Source: Nematostella vectensis
Taxonomy: Eukaryota > Cnidaria > Anthozoa > Actiniaria > Edwardsiidae
Direction: 5' to 3'
DNA: 64,000 nucleotides
Assembly (NCBI RefSeq): GCF_932526225.1
Contig: NC_064038.1
Location: 18,401,075 to 18,465,074, forward strand
The notes beneath the pieces were generated by a model. It ran no database searches. It saw nothing but the letters and a program-made list of their open reading frames with translations, and had not been told where the DNA came from. Positions 10,308-24,445 of this stretch are shown one piece after another (position 1 is the stretch's first letter; each line of letters opens with the position of its first letter). A program made the position numbers and the translations under genes.

Positions 10308-11764
10308 AGTAGGGCGCGGTAAGTACTTGGATGAGTGACCGCTTCGGAATACCGTGTGCTGTGGGCATTTCCTTTTTGTTACCAAAGTGCTCACAGGACT
10401 GTTATATAAAATCTATTTCTTACACAGTTCTGTCATCTACGGCCATACCACTGAGAAAGCACCGGTTCTCGTCCGATCACCGTAGTTAAGCTCAGTAGGG
10501 CACGGTTAGTACTTGGATGGGTGACCGCCTGGGAATACCGTGTGCTGTAGGCATTTCCTTTTTGTTATCGAGGTACTCACAGGACTGTTATATAATAGAT
10601 AGATCTTAAACAGTTCTGTCGTCTACGACCATACCACTGAGAAAGCACCGGTTCTCGTCCGATCACCGAATTTAAGCTCAGTAGGGCGCGGTTAGTACTT
10701 GGATGGGTGACCGCCTGGGAATACCGTGTGCTGTAGGCATTTCCTTTTTGTCATCGAAGTACTCACAGGACTGTTATATAATAGATAGATCTTACACAGT
10801 TCTATCGTCTACGGCCATACCACTTAGAAAGCACCGGTTCTCGTCGCATCACCGAAGTTAAGCTCAGTAAGGCACGGTAAGTACTTGGATGGGTGACCGC
10901 TTCGGAATACCGTGTGCTGTAGGCATTTCCTTTTTGTCATCGAAGTACTCACAGGACTGTTATATAATATATATTTCTTACACAGTTCTGTCGTCTACGG
11001 CCATACCACTGAGAAAGAACCGATTCTCGTCCGATCACCGAAGTTAAGCTCAGTAGGGCGCGGTTAGTACTTGGATGGGTGACCGCCTGGGAATACCGTG
11101 TGCTGTAGGCATTTCCTTTTTGTTACCGAAGTACTCACAGGACTGTTATATAAAATCTATTTCTTACACAGTTCTGTCGTCTACGGCCATACCACTGAGA
11201 AAGCACCGGTTCTCGTCCGATCACCGTAGTTAAGCTCAGTAGGGCACGGTTAGTACTTGGACGGGTGACCGCCTGGGAATACCGTGTGCTGTACGCATTT
11301 CCTTTTTCTTATCGATGTACTCACAGGACTGTTATATAATAGATAGACCTTACACAGTTCTATCGTCTACGGCCATACCACTGAGAAAGCACCGGTTCTC
11401 GTCCGATAACCGAAGTTAAGCTCAGTAGGGCGCGGTAAGTACTTGGATGGGTGACCGCTTCGGAATACCGTGTGCTGTAGGCATTTCCTTTTTGTTACCG
11501 AAGTACTCACAGGACTGTTATATCAAATCTATTTCTTATACAGTTCTGTCGTCTACGGCCATACCACTGAGAAAGCACCGGTTCTCGTCCGATCACCGTA
11601 GTTAAGCTCAGTAGGGCACGGCTAGTACTTGGATTGGTGACCGCCTGGGAATACCGTGTGCTGTAGGCATTTCCTTTTTGTTATCGAGGTACTCACAGGA
11701 CTGTTATATGATAGATAGATCTTAAACAGTTCTATCGTCTACGGCCATACCACTGAGAAAGCAC

Positions 11765-11795
<31 letters not shown>

Positions 11796-12042
11796 AGTAG
11801 GGCGCGGTTAGTACTTGGATGGGTGACCGCCTGGGAATACCGTGTGCTGTAGGCATTTCCTTTTTGTCATCGAAGTACTAACAGGACTGTTATATAATAG
11901 ATAGATCTTAAACAGTTCTGTCGTCTACGACCATACCACTGAGAAAGCACCGGTTCTCGTCCGATCACCGAATTTAAGCTCAGTAGGGCGCGGTTAGTAC
12001 TTGGATGGGTGACCGCCTGGGAATACCGTGTGCTGTAGGCAT
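9133..12042 (+). rRNA. 5S rRNA genes, phase block 2 (16 genes)
   Basis: Genes start at 9133 + 186n, n = 0 to 15. The gene at 10063 joins a B-type 5' part (CACTTAG) to a canonical 3' part. The unit at 10993 has AAGAACCGATTC. The block ends with the 185-bp unit at 11923, a copy of the unit at 8948. Confidence 0.95.
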
Positions 12043-12135
12043 TTCCTTTTGTCATCGAAGTACTCACAGGACTGTTATATAATAGATAGATCTTACACAG
12101 TTCTATCGTCTACGGCCATACCACTTAGAAAGCAC

Positions 12136-12166
<31 letters not shown>

Positions 12167-13065
12167 AGTAGGGCGCGGTAAGTACTTGGATGGGTGACCG
12201 CTTCGGAATACCGTGTGCTGTAGGCATTTCCTTTTTGTCATCGAAGTACTCACAGGACTGTTATATAATATATATTTATTACACAGTTCTATTGTCTACG
12301 GCCATACCACTTAGAAAGCACCGGTTCTCGTCCCATCACCGAAGTTAAGCTCAGTAGGGCGCGGTAAGTACTTGGATGGGTGACCGCTTCGGAATACCGT
12401 GTGCTGTAGGCATTTCCGTTTTGTTACAAAAGTGATCACAGGACTGTTATATAAAATCTATTTCTTACACAGTTCTGTCGTCTACGGCCATACCACTGAG
12501 AAAGCACCGGTTCTCGTCCGATCACCGTAGTTAAGCTCAGTAGGGCACGATTAGTACTTGGATGGGTGACCGCCTGGGAATACCGTGTGCTGTAGGCATT
12601 TCCTTTTTGTTATCGAGGTACTCACAGGACTGTTATATAATAGATAGATCTTAAACAGTTCTGTCGTCTACGACCATACCACTTAGAAAGCACCGGTTCT
12701 CGTCCGATCACCGAATTTAAGCTCAGTAGGGCGCGGTTAGTACTTGGATGGGTGACCGCCTGGGAATACCGTGTGCTGTAGGCATTTCCTTTTTGTCATC
12801 GAAGTACTCACAGGACTGTTATATAATAGATAGATCTTACACAGTTCTATCGTCTACGGCCATACCACTTAGAAAGCACCGGTTCTCGTCCTATCACCGA
12901 AGTTAAGCTCAGTAGGGCACGGTAAGTACTTGGATGGGTGACCGCTTCGGAATACCGTGTGCTGTAGGCATTTCCTTTTTGTCATCGAAGTACTCACAGG
13001 ACTGTTATATAATAGATAGATCTTACACAGTTATATCGTCTACGGCCATACCACTTAGAAAGCAC

Positions 13066-13096
<31 letters not shown>

Positions 13097-13251
13097 AGTA
13101 GGGCGCGGTTAGTACTTGGATGGGTGACCGCCTGGGAATACCGTGTGCTGTAGGCATTTTCTTTTTGTCATCGAAGTACTCACAGGACTGTTATATAATA
13201 GATAGATCTTACACAGTTCTATCGTCTACGGCCATACCACTTAGAAAGCAC

Positions 13252-13282
<31 letters not shown>

Positions 13283-14181
13283 AGTAGGGCGCGGTAAGTA
13301 CTTGGATGAGTGACCGCTTCGGAATACCGTGTGCTGTGGGCATTTCCTTTTTGTTACCAAAGTGCTCACAGGACTGTTATATAAAATCTATTTCTTACAC
13401 AGTTCTGTCATCTACGGCCATACCACTGAGAAAGCACCGGTTCTCGTCCGATCACCGTAGTTAAGCTCAGTAGGGCACGGTTAGTACTTGGATGGGTGAC
13501 CGCCTGGGAATACCGTGTGCTGTAGGCATTTCCTTTTTGTTATCGAGGTACTCACAGGACTGTTATATAATAGATAGATCTTAAACAGTTCTGTCGTCTA
13601 CGACCATACCACTGAGAAAGCACCGGTTCTCGTCCGATCACCGAATTTAAGCTCAGTAGGGCGCGGTTAGTACTTGGATGGGTGACCGCCTGGGAATACC
13701 GTGTGCTGTAGGCATTTCCTTTTTGTCATCGAAGTACTCACAGGACTGTTATATAATAGATAGATCTTACACAGTTCTATCGTCTACGGCCATACCACTT
13801 AGAAAGCACCGGTTCTCGTCGCATCACCGAAGTTAAGCTCAGTAGGGCACGGTAAGTACTTGGATGGGTGACCGCTTCGGAATACCGTGTGCTGTAGGCA
13901 TTTCCTTTTTGTCATCGAAGTACTCACAGGACTGTTATATAATATATATTTCTTACACAGTTCTGTCGTCTACGGCCATACCACTGAGAAAGCACCGATT
14001 CTCGTCCGATCACCGAAGTTAAGCTCAGTAGGGCGCGGTTAGTACTTGGATGGGTGACCGCCTGGGAATACCGTGTGCTGTAGGCATTTCCTTTTTGTCA
14101 TCGAAGTACTCACAGGACTGTTATATAATAGATAGATCTTACACAGTTCTATCGTCTACGGCCATACCACTGAGAAAGCAC

Positions 14182-14212
<31 letters not shown>

Positions 14213-14553
14213 AGTAGGGCGCGGTAAGTACTTGGATGGGTGACCGCTTCAGAATACCGTGTGCTGTAAGCATTTCCTTTTTGTTACCAAAGTACTCACA
14301 GGACTGTTATATAAAATCTATTTCTTACACAGTTCTGTCATCTACGGCCATACCACTGAGAAAGCACCGGTTCTCGTCCGATCACCGTAGTTAAGCTCAG
14401 TAGGGCACGGTTAGTACTTGGATGGGTGACCGCCTTTGAATACCGTGTGTTGTAGGCATTTCCTTTTTGTTATCGAGGTACTCACAGGACTGTTATATAA
14501 TAGATAGATCTTAAACAGTTCTGTCGTCTATGACCATACCACTGAGAAAGCAC

Positions 14554-14584
<31 letters not shown>

Positions 14585-14679
14585 AGTAGGGCGCGGTTAG
14601 TACTTGGATGGCTGACCGCCTGGAAATACCATGTGCTGTAGGCATTTCCTTTTTGTCATCGAAGTACTCACAGGACTGT

Positions 14680-15855
14680 TAGATAATAGATAGATCTTAC
14701 ACAGTTCTATCGTCTACGGCCATACCACTTAGAAAGCACCGGTTTTCGTCCGATCACAGAACTTAAAGTCAGTAGGGCACGGTTAGTACTTGGACGGGTG
14801 ACCGCTTCGGAATACCGTGTGCTGTAGTCATTTCCTTTTTGTTATCGAGGTACTGACAGGACTGTTATATAATAGATAGATGTTACACAGTTCTATCGTT
14901 TACGGCCATACCACTGAGAAAGCACCAGTTCTCGTCCGATCACAGAACTTAAAGTCAGTAGGGCACGGTTAGTACTTGGACGGGTGACCGCCTGGGAATA
15001 CCGTGTGCTGTAGGCATTTCCTTTTTGTTATCGAGGTACTCACAGGACTGTTATATAATAGATAGATCTTAAACAGTTCTATCGTTTACGGCCATATCAC
15101 TGAGAAAGCACCAGTTCTCGTCCGATCACAGAACTTAAAGTCAGTAGGGCACGGTTAGTACTTGGACGGGTGACCGCTTCGGAATACCGTGTGCTGTTGG
15201 CATTTCCTTTTTGTTATCGAGGTACTGACAGTACTGTTATATAATAGATAGATGTTACACAGTTCTATCGTTTACGGCCATACCACTGAGAAAGCACCAG
15301 TTCTCGTCCGATCACAGAACTTAAAGTCAGTAGGGCGCGGTTAGTACTTGGATGGGTGACCGCCTGGGAATACCGTGTGCTGTAGGCATTTCCATTTTGT
15401 CATCGAAGTACTCACAGGACTGTTATATAATAGATAGATCTTACACAGTTCTATCGTCTACGGCCATACCACTTAGAAAGCACCGGTTCTCGTCCCATCA
15501 CCGAAGTTAAGCTCAGTAGGGCGCGGTAAGTACTTGGATGGGTGACCGCTTCGGAATACCGTGTGCTGTAGGCATTTCCTTTTTCTTACCAAAGTACTCA
15601 CAGGACTGTTATATAAAATCTATTTCTTACACAGTTCTGTCGTCTACGGCCATACCAATGAGAAAGCACCGGTTCTCGTCCGATCACCGTAGTTAAGCTC
15701 ATTAGGGCACGGTTAGTACTTGGATGGGTGACCGCCTGAGAATACCGTGTGCTGTAGGCATTTTCTTTTTGTTATCGTGGTACTCACAGGACTGTTATAT
15801 AATAGATAGATCTTAAACAGTTCTGTCGTCTACGGCCATACCACTGAGAAAGCAC

Positions 15856-15886
<31 letters not shown>

Positions 15887-16227
15887 AGTAGGGCGCGGTA
15901 AGTACTTGGATGGGTGACCGCTTCGGAATACCGTGTGCTGTAGGCATTTCCTTTTTGTTACCGAAGTACTCACAGGACTGTTATATAAAATCTATTTCTT
16001 ACACAGTTCTGTCGTCTACGGCCATACCACTGAGAAAGCACCGGTTCTCGTCCGATAACCGTAGTTAAGCTCAGTAGGGCACGGTTAGTACTTGGACGGG
16101 TGACCGCCTGGGAATACCGTGTGCTGTACGCATTTCCTTTTTCTTATCGATGTACTCACAGGACTGTTATATAATAGATAGACCTTACACAGTTCTATCG
16201 TCTACGGCCATACCACTGAGAAAGCAC

Positions 16228-16258
<31 letters not shown>

Positions 16259-16599
16259 AGTAGGGCGCGGTAAGTACTTGGATGGGTGACCGCTTCGGAA
16301 TACCGTGTGCTGTAGGCATTTCCTTTTTGTTACCGAAGTACTCACAGGACTGTTATATCAAATCTATTTCTTATACAGTTCTGTCGTCTACGGCCATACC
16401 ACTGAGAAAGCACCGGTTCTCGTCCGGTCACCGTAGTTAAGCTCAGTAGGGCACGGCTAGTACTTGGATTGGTGACCGCCTGGGAATCCCGTGTGCTGTA
16501 GGCATTTCCTTTTTGTTATCGAGGTACTCACAGGACTGTTATATAATAGATAGATCTTAAACAGTTCTATCGTCTACGGCCATACCACTGAGAAAGCAC

Positions 16600-16630
<31 letters not shown>

Positions 16631-16971
16631 AGTAGGGCGCGGTTAGTACTTGGATAGGTGACCGCCTGGGAATACCGTGTGCTGTAGGCATTTCCTTTTT
16701 GTCATCGAAGTACTAACAGGACTGTTATATAATAGATAGATCTTAAACAGTTCTGTCGTCTACGACCATACCACTGAGAAAGCACCGGTTCTCGTCCGAT
16801 CACCGAATTTAAGCTCAGTAGGGCGTGGTTAGTACTTGGATGGGTGACCGCCTGGGAATACCGTGTGCTGTAGGCATTTCCTTTTTGTCATCGAAGTACT
16901 CACAGGACTGTTATATAATAGATAGATCTTACACAGTTCTATCGTCTACGGCCATACCACTTAGAAAGCAC

Positions 16972-17002
<31 letters not shown>

Positions 17003-17899
17003 AGTAGGGCGCGGTAAGTACTTGGATGGGTGACCGCTTCGGAATACCGTGTGCTGTAGGCATTTCCTTTTTGTCATCGAAGTACTCACAGGACTGTTAT
17101 ATAATATATATTTCTTACACAGTTCTATCGTCTACGGCCATACCACTTAGAAAGCACCGGTTCTCGTCCCATCACCGAAGTTAAGCTCAGTAGGGCGCGG
17201 TAAGTACTTGGATGGGTGACCGCTTCGGAATACCGTGTGCTGTAGGCATTTCCTTTTTGTTACAAAAGTGCTCACAGGACTGTTATATAAAATCTATTTC
17301 TTACACAGTTCTGTCGTCTACGGCCATACCACTGAGAAAGCACCGGTTCTCGTCCGATCACCGTAGTTAAGATCAGTAGGGCACGGTTAGTACTTGGATG
17401 GGTGACCGCCTGGGAATACCGTGTGCTGTAGGCATTTCCTTTTTGTTATCGAGGTACTCACAGGACTGTTATATAATAGATAGATCTTAAACAGTTCTGT
17501 CGTCTACGACCATACCACTGAGAAAGCACCGGTTCTCGTCAGATCACCGAATTTAAGCTCAGTAGGGCGCGGTTAGTACTTGGATGGGTGACCGCCTGGG
17601 AATACCGTGTGCTGTAGGCATTTCCTTTTTGTCATCGAAGTACTCACAGGACTGTTATATAATAGATAGATCTTACACAGTTCTATCGTCTACGGCCATA
17701 CCACTTAGAAAGCACCGGTTCTCGTCCCATCACCGAAGTTAAGCTCAGTAGATCACGGTAAGTACTTGGATGGGTGACCGCTTCGGAATACCGTGTGCTG
17801 TAGGCATTTCCTTTTTGTCATCGAAGTACTCACAGGACTGTTATATAATAGATAGATCTTACACAGTTCTATCGTCTACGGCCATACCACTTAGAAAGC

Positions 17900-17932
<33 letters not shown>

Positions 17933-18087
17933 AGTAGGGCGCGGTTAGTACTTGGATGGGTGACCGCCTGGGAATACCGTGTGCTGTAGGCATTTCCTTT
18001 TTGTCATCGAAGTACTCACAGGACTGTTATATAATAGATAGATCTTACACAGTTATATCGTCTACGGCCATACCACTTAGAAAGCAC

Positions 18088-18118
<31 letters not shown>

Positions 18119-18459
18119 AGTAGGGCGCGGTAAGTAGTTGGATGGGTGACCGCTTCGGAATACCGTGTGCTGTAGGCATTTCCTTTTTCTTACCAAAGTA
18201 CTCACAGGACTGTTATATAAAATCTATTTCTTACACAGTTCTGTCGTCTACGGCCATACCACTGAGAAAGCACCGGTTCTCGTCCGATCACCGTAGTTAA
18301 GCTCATTAGGGCACGGTTAGTACTTGGATGGGTGACCGCCTGAGAATACCGTGTGCTGTAGGCATTTTCTTTTTGTTATCGTGGTACTCACAGGACTGTT
18401 ATATAATAGATAGATCTTAAACAGTTCTGTCGTCTACGGCCATACCACTGAGAAAGCAC

Positions 18460-18490
<31 letters not shown>

Positions 18491-19761
18491 AGTAGGGCGC
18501 GGTAAGTACTTGGATGGGTGACCGCTTCGGAATACCGTGTGCTGTAGGCATTTCCTTTTTGTTACCGAAGTACTCACAGGACTGTTAGATAATAGATAGA
18601 TCTTACACAGTTCTATCGTCTACGGCCATACCACTTAGAAAGCACCGGTTCTCGTCCGATCACAGAACTTAAAGTCAGTAGGGCACGGTTAGTACTTGGA
18701 CGGGTGACCGCTTCGGAATACCGTGTGCTGTAGTCATTTCCTTTTTGTTATCGAGGTACTGACAGGACTGTTATATAATAGATAGATGTTACACAGTTCT
18801 ATCGTTTACGGCCATACCACTGAGAAAGCACCAGTTCTTGTCCGATCACAGAACTTAAAGTCAGTAGGGCACGGTTAGTACTTGGACGGGTGACCGCCTG
18901 GGAATACCGTGTGCTGTAGGCATTTCCTTTTTGTTATCGAGGTACTCACAGGACTGTTATATAATAGATAGATCTTAAACAGTTCTATCGTTTACGGCCA
19001 TATCACTGAGAAAGCACCAGTTCTCGTCCGATCACAGAACTTAAAGTCAGTAGGGCACGGTTAGTACTTGGACGGGTGACCGCTTCGGAATACCGTGTGC
19101 TGTTGGCATTTCCTTTTTGTTATCGAGGTACTGACAGTACTGTTATATAATAGATAGATGTTACACAGTTCTATCGTTTACGGCCATACCACTGAGAAAG
19201 CACCAGTTCTCGTCCGATCACAGAACTTAAAGTCAGTAGGGCGCGGTTAGTACTTGGATGGGTGACCGCCTGGGAATACCGTGTGCTGTAGGCATTTCCA
19301 TTTTGTCATCGAAGTACTCACAGGACTGTTATATAATAGATAGATCTTACACAGTTCTATCGTCTACGGCCATACCACTTAGAAAGCACCGGTTCTCGTC
19401 CCATCACCGAAGTTAAGCTCAGTAGGGCGCGGTAAGTACTTGGATGGGTGACCGCTTCGGAATACCGTGTGCTGTAGGCATTTCCTTTTTCTTACCAAAG
19501 TACTCACAGGACTGTTATATAAAATCTATTTCTTACACAGTTCTGTCGTCTACGGCCATACCAATGAGAAAGCACCGGTTCTCGTCCGATCACCGTAGTT
19601 AAGCTCATTAGGGCACGGTTAGTACTTGGATGGGTGACCGCCTGAGAATAACGTGTGCTGTAGGCATTTTCTTTTTGTTATCGTGGTACTCACAGGACTG
19701 TTATATAATAGATAGATCTTAAACAGTTCTGTCGTCTACGGCCATACCACTGAGAAAGCAC

Positions 19762-19792
<31 letters not shown>

Positions 19793-20133
19793 AGTAGGGC
19801 GCGGTAAGTACTTGGATGGGTGACCGCTTCGGAATACCGTGTGCTGTAGGCATTTCCTTTTTGTTACCGAAGTACTCACAGGACTGTTATATAAAATCTA
19901 TTTCTTACACAGTTCTGTCGTCTACGGCCATACCACTGAGAAAGCACCGGTTCTCGTCCGATAACCGTAGTTAAGCTCAGTAGGGCACGGTTAGTACTTG
20001 GACGGGTGACCGCCTGGGAATACCGTGTGCTGTACGCATTTCCTTTTTCTTATCGATGTACTCACAGGACTGTTATATAATAGATAGACCTTACACAGTT
20101 CTATCGTCTACGGCCATACCACTGAGAAAGCAC

Positions 20134-20164
<31 letters not shown>

Positions 20165-20190
20165 AGTAGGGCGCGGTAAGTACTTGGATG
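14680..20190 (+). repeat. Higher-order repeat, 21 units, offset 3,906 bp
   Basis: About 14680-16285 recurs at 18586-20190. Shared marks: TTAGATAATAG, GTAGTCATTTCC, TTCCATTTTGTC, CCAATGAG and GATAACCGTAG. The second copy breaks off inside the hybrid gene at 20106. Confidence 0.82.
14712..14831 (+). rRNA. 5S rRNA, B/D/B mosaic gene
   Basis: Begins as B (CACTTAG), takes D sequence in the middle (ATCACAGAACTTAAAG, GGCACGG, GGACGGG) and ends as B (GCTTCGG). Its upstream box is TAGATAA. The same mosaic starts at 18618 and 42059, so it arose once and was then copied with its neighbours. The mosaic shape points to gene conversion rather than a single crossover. Confidence 0.8.
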
Positions 20191-20319
20191 GGTGACCGCC
20201 TGGGAATACCGTGTGCTGTAGGCATTTCCATTTTGTCATCGAAGTACTCACAGGACTGTTATATAATAGAAAGATCTTACACAGTTCTATCGTCTACGGC
20301 CATACCACTTAGAAAGCAC

Positions 20320-20350
<31 letters not shown>

Positions 20351-20691
20351 AGTAGGGCGCGGTAAGTACTTGGATGGGTGACCGCTTCGGAATACCGTGT
20401 GCTGTAGGCATTTCCTTTTTCTTACCAAAGTACTCACAGGACTGTTATATAAAATCTATTTCTTACACAGTTCTGTCGTCTACGGCCATACCACTGAGAA
20501 AGCACCGGTTCTCGTCCGATCACCGTAGTTAAGCTCATTAGGGCACGGTTAGTACTTGGATGGGTGACCGCCTGAGAATACCGTGTGCTGTAGGCATTTT
20601 CTTTTTGTTATCGTGGTACTCACAGGACTGTTATATAATAGATAGATCTTAAACAGTTCTGTCGTCTACGGCCATACCACTGAGAAAGCAC

Positions 20692-20722
<31 letters not shown>

Positions 20723-21063
20723 AGTAGGGCGCGGTAAGTACTTGGATGGGTGACCGCTTCGGAATACCGTGTGCTGTAGGCATTTCCTTTTTGTTACCGA
20801 AGTACTCACAGGACTGTTATATAAAATCTATTTCTTACACAGTTCTGTCGTCTACGGCCATACCACTGAGAAAGCACCGGTTCTCGTCCGATAACCGTAG
20901 TTAAGCTCAGTAGGGCACGGTTAGTACTTGGACGGGTGACCGCCTGGGAATACCGTGTGCTGTACGCATTTCCTTTTTCTTATCGATGTACTCACAGGAC
21001 TGTTATATAATAGATAGACCTTACACAGTTCTATCGTCTACGGCCATACCACTGAGAAAGCAC

Positions 21064-21094
<31 letters not shown>

Positions 21095-21435
21095 AGTAGG
21101 GCGCGGTAAGTACTTGGATGGGTGACCGCTTCGGAATACCGTGTGCTGTAGGCATTTCCTTTTTGTTACCGAAGTACTCACAGGACTGTTATATCAAATC
21201 TATTTCTTATACAGTTCTGTCGTCTACGGCCATACCACTGAGAAAGCACCGGTTCTCGTCCGATCACCGTAGTTAAGCTCAGTAGGGCACGGCTAGTACT
21301 TGGATTGGTGACCGCCTGGGAATCCCGTATGCTGTAGGCATTTCCTTTTTGTTATCGAGGTACTCACAGGACTGTTATATAATAGATAGATCTTAAACAG
21401 TTCTATCGTCTACGGCCATACCACTGAGAAAGCAC

Positions 21436-21466
<31 letters not shown>

Positions 21467-21807
21467 AGTAGGGCGCGGTTAGTACTTGGATAGGTGACCG
21501 CCTGGGAATACCGTGTGCTGTAGGCATTTCCTTTTTGTCATCGAAGTACTAACAGGACTGTTATATAATAGATAGATCTTAAACAGTTCTGTCGTCTACG
21601 ACCATACCACTGAGAAAGCACCGGTTCTCGTCCGATCACCGAATTTAAGCTCAGTAGGGCGTGGTTAGTACTTGGATGGGTGACCGCCTGGGAATACCGT
21701 GTGCTGTAGGCATTTCCTTTTTGTCATCGAAGTACTCACAGGACTGTTATATAATAGATAGATCTTACACAGTTCTATCGTCTACGGCCATACCACTTAG
21801 AAAGCAC

Positions 21808-21838
<31 letters not shown>

Positions 21839-22549
21839 AGTAGGGCGCGGTAAGTACTTGGATGGGGTACCGCTTCGGAATACCGTGTGCTGTAGGCATT
21901 TCCTTTTTGTCATCGAAGTACTCACAGGACTGTTATATAATATATATTTCTTACACAGTTCTATCGTCTACGGCCATACCACTTAGAAAGCACCGGTTCT
22001 CGTCCCATCACCGAAGTTAAGCTCAGTAGGGCGCGGTAAGTACTTGGATGGGTGACCGCTTCGGAATACCGTGTGCTGTAGGCATTTCCTTTTTGTTACA
22101 AAAGTGCTCACAGGACTGTTATATAAAATCTATTTCTTACACAGTTCTGTCGTCTACGGCCATACCACTGAGAAAGCACCGGTTCTCGTCCGATCACCGT
22201 AGTTAAGATCAGTAGGGCACGGTTAGTACTTGGATGGGTGACCGCTTCGGAATACCGTGTGCTGTAGGCATTTCCTTTTTGTCATCGAAGTACTCACAGG
22301 ACTGTTATATAATAGATAGATCTTACACAGTTCTATCGTCTACGGCCATACCACTTAGAAAGCACCGGTTCTCGTCCCATCACCGAAGTTAAGCTCAGTA
22401 GATCACGGTAAGTACTTGGATGGGTGACCGCTTCGGAATACCGTGTGCTGTAGGCATTTCCTTTTTGTCATCGAAGTACTCACAGGACTGTTATATAATA
22501 GATAGATCTTACACAGTTCTATCGTCTACGGCCATACCACTTAGAAAGC

Positions 22550-22582
<33 letters not shown>

Positions 22583-22737
22583 AGTAGGGCGCGGTTAGTA
22601 CTTGGATGGGTGACCGCCTGGGAATACCGTGTGCTGTAGGCATTTCCTTTTTGTCATCGAAGTACTCACAGGACTGTTATATAATAGATAGATCTTACAC
22701 AGTTCTATCGTCTACGGCCATACCACTTAGAAAGCAC

Positions 22738-22768
<31 letters not shown>

Positions 22769-23109
22769 AGTAGGGCGCGGTAAGTAGTTGGATGGGTGAC
22801 CGCTTCGGAATACCGTGTGCTGTAGGCATTTCCTTTTTCTTACCAAAGTACTCACAGGACTGTTATATAAAATCTATTTCTTACACAGTTCTGTCGTCTA
22901 CGGCCATACCACTGAGAAAGCACCGGTTCTCGTCCGATCACCGTAGTTAAGCTCATTAGGGCACGGTTAGTACTTGGATGGGTGACCGCCTGAGAATACC
23001 GTGTGCTGTAGGCATTTTCTTTTTGTTATCGTGGTACTCACAGGACTGTTATATAATAGATAGATCTTAAACAGTTCTGTCGTCTACGGCCATACCACTG
23101 AGAAAGCAC

Positions 23110-23140
<31 letters not shown>

Positions 23141-23235
23141 AGTAGGGCGCGGTAAGTACTTGGATGGGTGACCGCTTCGGAATACCGTGTGCTGTAGGCA
23201 TTTCCTTTTTGTTACCGAAGTACTCACAGGACTGT
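15390..23235 (+). repeat. Module 15.4-18.6 kb recurring at 20.2-23.2 kb
   Basis: The offset is 4,836 bp (26 units) up to the C/B hybrid gene at 22152, and 4,650 bp (25 units) after it, shown by GTAGATCACGG (17748/22398) and GTAGTTGG (18135/22785). One unit was therefore lost from the second copy by an exchange within that gene. Confidence 0.8.
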
Positions 23236-23267
23236 TATATAAAATCTATTTCTTACACAGTTCTGTC

Positions 23268-23390
23268 GTCTACGGCCATACCACTGAGAAAGCACCGGTT
23301 CCCGTCCGATTACCGTAGTTGTTAAGCTCATTAGGGCACGGTTAGTACTTGGACGGGTGACCGCCTGGAAATACCGTGTGCTGTAGGCAT
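23268..23390 (+). rRNA. 5S rRNA with 3-nt insertion in the A-box region
   Basis: CCGTAGTTGTTAAGC replaces CCGTAGTTAAGC, a duplication of GTT directly at the A box. CCCGTCC, GATTACC, CTCATTAGG and CCTGGAAATACC accompany it. Loop and A box spacing change by 3 nt, so TFIIIA contact and RNA folding may suffer. The same gene starts at 46155, 48576, 53693, 57043 and 63377. It looks like a non-functional or variant type that is spread by array turnover. Confidence 0.8.
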
Positions 23391-23456
23391 TTCCTTTTTG
23401 TTACCGAAGTACTCACAGGACTGTTATATAAAATCTATTTCTTACACAGTTCTGTC

Positions 23457-23670
23457 GTCTACGGCCATACCACTGAGAAAGCACCGGTTCTCGTCCGATC
23501 ACCGTAGTTAAGCTCAGTAGGGCACGGTTAGTACTTGGACGGGTGACCGCCTGGGAATACCGTGTGCTGTACGCATTTCCTTTTTCTTATCGATGTACTC
23601 ACAGAACTGTTATATAATAGATAGACCTTACACAGTTCTATCGTCTACGGCCATACCACTGAGAAAGCAC

Positions 23671-23701
<31 letters not shown>

Positions 23702-24042
23702 AGTAGGGCGCGGTAAGTACTTGGATGGGTGACCGCTTCGGAATACCGTGTGCTGTAGGCATTTCCTTTTTGTTACCGAAGTACTCACAGGACTGTTATA
23801 TCAAATCTATTTCTTATACAGTTCTGTCGTCTACGGCCATACCACTGAGAAAGCACCGGTTCTCGTCCGATCACCGTAGTTAAGCTCAGTAGGGCACGGC
23901 TAGTACTTGGATTGGTGACCGCCTGGGAATACCGTGTGCTGTAGGCATTTCCTTTTTGTTATCGAGGTACTCACAGGACTGTTATATAATAGATAGATCT
24001 TAAACAGTTCTATCGTCTACGGCCATACCACTGAGAAAGCAC

Positions 24043-24073
<31 letters not shown>

Positions 24074-24414
24074 AGTAGGGCGCGGTTAGTACTTGGATGG
24101 GTGACCGCCTGGGAATACCGTGTGCTGTAGGCATTTCCTTTTTGTCATCGAAGTACTAACAGGACTGTTATATAATAGATAGATCTTAAACAGTTCTGTC
24201 GTCTACGACCATACCACTGAGAAAGCACCGGTTCTCGTCCGATCACCGAATTTAAGCTCAGTAGGGCGTGGTTAGTACTTGGATGGGTGACCGCCTGGGA
24301 ATACCGTGTGCTGTAGGCATTTCCTTTTTGTCATCGAAGTACTCACAGGACTGTTATATAATAGATAGATCTTACACAGTTCTATCGTCTACGGCCATAC
24401 CACTTAGAAAGCAC

Positions 24415-24445
<31 letters not shown>

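Larger units (their letters stand above)
8135..14084 (+). repeat. Tandem higher-order repeat, 16 units, period 2,975 bp, two copies
   Basis: Copy 1 is about 8135-11109 and copy 2 about 11110-14084. Rare marks recur at exactly +2,975: TATATGATAG (8733/11708), the T4 unit (8948/11923), ACAAAAGTGATC (9451/12426), and also GTTATATCG, GTGGGC and GTCATCTAC. Only scattered single differences separate the copies. The exchange point lies in the conserved 3' part of the gene at 10993. Confidence 0.88.
12108..23390 (+). rRNA. 5S rRNA genes, phase block 3 (61 genes)
   Basis: Genes start at 12108 + 186n, n = 0 to 60. The block contains the B/D hybrids at 14712 and 18618, the B'/canonical hybrid at 20106 and the C/B hybrid at 22152. 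The last gene (23268) carries a 3-nt insertion and is 123 nt long. Confidence 0.95.
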
